From CBDAQV01 sp965199335 (GTDB lineage Bacteria; Pseudomonadota; Alphaproteobacteria; CALMVH01), in NCBI GenBank assembly GCA_965199335.1, contig CBDAQZ010000004.1:248001-312000 (forward strand): 64,000 bases of DNA, in the 5' to 3' direction. Each line of letters starts with the position of its first letter. The stretch's first letter is position 1. Both the position numbers and the translations under genes were made by a program. Below, piece by piece: positions 63,558-64,000 of the stretch. The notes under the pieces are model-generated. The model was not told where the DNA came from. It saw only the letters and a program-made list of their open reading frames with translations, and did not search any database.

Positions 63558-64000
63558 CTACTCGCTGGGTGGCGGTGCGACAGGCCCGTCGGCTGAGATC
63601 GGACCCTGCGCCTGGCTTGGCGGTACGGACATGATTTCATACTGCTGACGCGTCATGCCGGTTAGCGGAGCCGGATTGGCGGGGCCGTTGCGCAGGCCCT
63701 GCAGGGCCGTATAGATCAACCGGTTGTCGCGCCTGCTTTCATACGCCTCGCCCGCCTTGCCGCCCGTATGCTGCTCGACGCAGATATTCGTCATGGTGAT
63801 AAGATTGTTGAGCATCCATTTTTGCTGACCTGTTTTGGAAAGACCCTGGTCGCTGTTCGCGGCAGCCTGCTGCTGCGCCTGTTCATACTGGACGCTGGCT
63901 TGCGTCAGACGGCTTGCCGCAGTGGTCGGGGTGCCGGTGGCCGGATCGTTGATGGCTTGATTGGCGGCATCGGCGGCGTCTAGCGAGGCAGCGGCGGCAT
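63558..64000 (-). CDS. Hypothetical protein, C-terminal part (start outside the window)
   Basis: The frame is open from 64000 down to the stop at 63558, giving at least 147 residues. The start is beyond the window edge, although an internal ATG at 63813-63815 exists. The visible part is rich in Ala and Gln (TQASVQYEQAQQQAAANSDQ), suggesting a coiled coil, followed by KWMLNNLITMTNICVEQHTG and a proline-rich tail (GPVAPPPSE). No family is recognised. A secreted or envelope-associated protein would fit but is not shown. The 228 bases between it and the peroxiredoxin gene hold nothing convincing. Confidence 0.6.
   Translation of the reverse strand, partial: AAAASLDAADAANQAINDPATGTPTTAASRLTQASVQYEQAQQQAAANSDQGLSKTGQQKWMLNNLITMTNICVEQHTGGKAGEAYESRRDNRLIYTALQGLRNGPANPAPLTGMTRQQYEIMSVPPSQAQGPISADGPVAPPPSE

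Noticed and set aside
1..64000. CRISPR array or tRNA genes
   Set aside because: No regularly spaced identical repeats with unique spacers were seen, and no cloverleaf with a TTCGANTC-type arm was recognised in the intergenic stretches. The direct repeats inside the giant genes are coding, and the CCCTG array has only four short words.

Overview
This 64 kb window reads as accessory DNA from an alphaproteobacterium, most like Sphingomonadales; Acetobacteraceae cannot be excluded. The placement rests on a textbook alphaproteobacterial LexA box (GTTC-N7-GTTC), an imuA-imuB-dnaE2 mutasome and family-level resemblance of the housekeeping-type genes; no rRNA, tRNA or marker gene is present to confirm it. 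Base composition is patchy: AT-rich islands (about 7.4-10.2 kb and 39.4-43.3 kb) sit in GC-richer DNA, and several genes are broken, so the region has been built by transfer and decay.

Layout. 0-1.6 kb: start of a serine recombinase, a small companion gene and a Fic AMP-transferase, all leftward. 2.2-10.2 kb: a leftward locus with a 2087-residue repeat protein and two small secreted proteins. 10.2-17.1 kb: three oxidoreductase/regulator sets (two SDR-type genes with TetR; AraC with a frameshifted SDR; TetR with a frameshifted aldo/keto reductase) plus an IS5-type remnant. 17.3-20.1 kb: nuclease cluster (exported PLD nuclease, EVE-HNH endonuclease, PD-(D/E)XK-like protein). 20.4-23.7 kb: trehalohydrolase-like GH13 enzyme, exonuclease III, CsbD. 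23.9-34.0 kb: DNA repair and mutagenesis island: a FAN1-type nuclease fused to a DEDDh exonuclease, a leftward Zn-ribbon/yedK/dinB operon and the divergent imuA-imuB-dnaE2 operon with an SOS box. 35.6-39.1 kb: an SF1 helicase-PLD nuclease resembling the single-gene Mokosh type II defence system. 39.2-51.6 kb: a second locus of small secreted proteins plus a giant repeat protein (about 3100 residues, one frameshift). 51.7-56.2 kb: quorum-sensing module: a cytochrome P450 fused in one frame to a LuxI-type acyl-homoserine lactone synthase, a coupled 65-residue protein, and a divergent LuxR and XRE regulator. 56.3-60.7 kb: a mobile-looking trio (serine recombinase plus two ParB/RepB-like genes), a helix-turn-helix gene and a repeat-rich non-coding stretch. 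60.8-64 kb: ordinary small genes (DUF3429, DUF2237, SDR, DUF2805/TIGR03643, periplasmic peroxiredoxin) and one gene running off the end.

The strongest candidate for an undescribed system is the P450-LuxI fusion. All signature residues of both enzymes are present in one 657-residue reading frame, next to a divergent LuxR. The simplest reading is that the signal is made and then oxidised, or its acyl precursor is oxidised, by the same polypeptide, giving a modified acyl-homoserine lactone. A second candidate is the repeated cassette of a small secreted protein immediately followed by a giant calcium-binding-type repeat protein. It appears twice complete, once truncated, and as a further fragment, and one complete copy abuts the quorum-sensing module.
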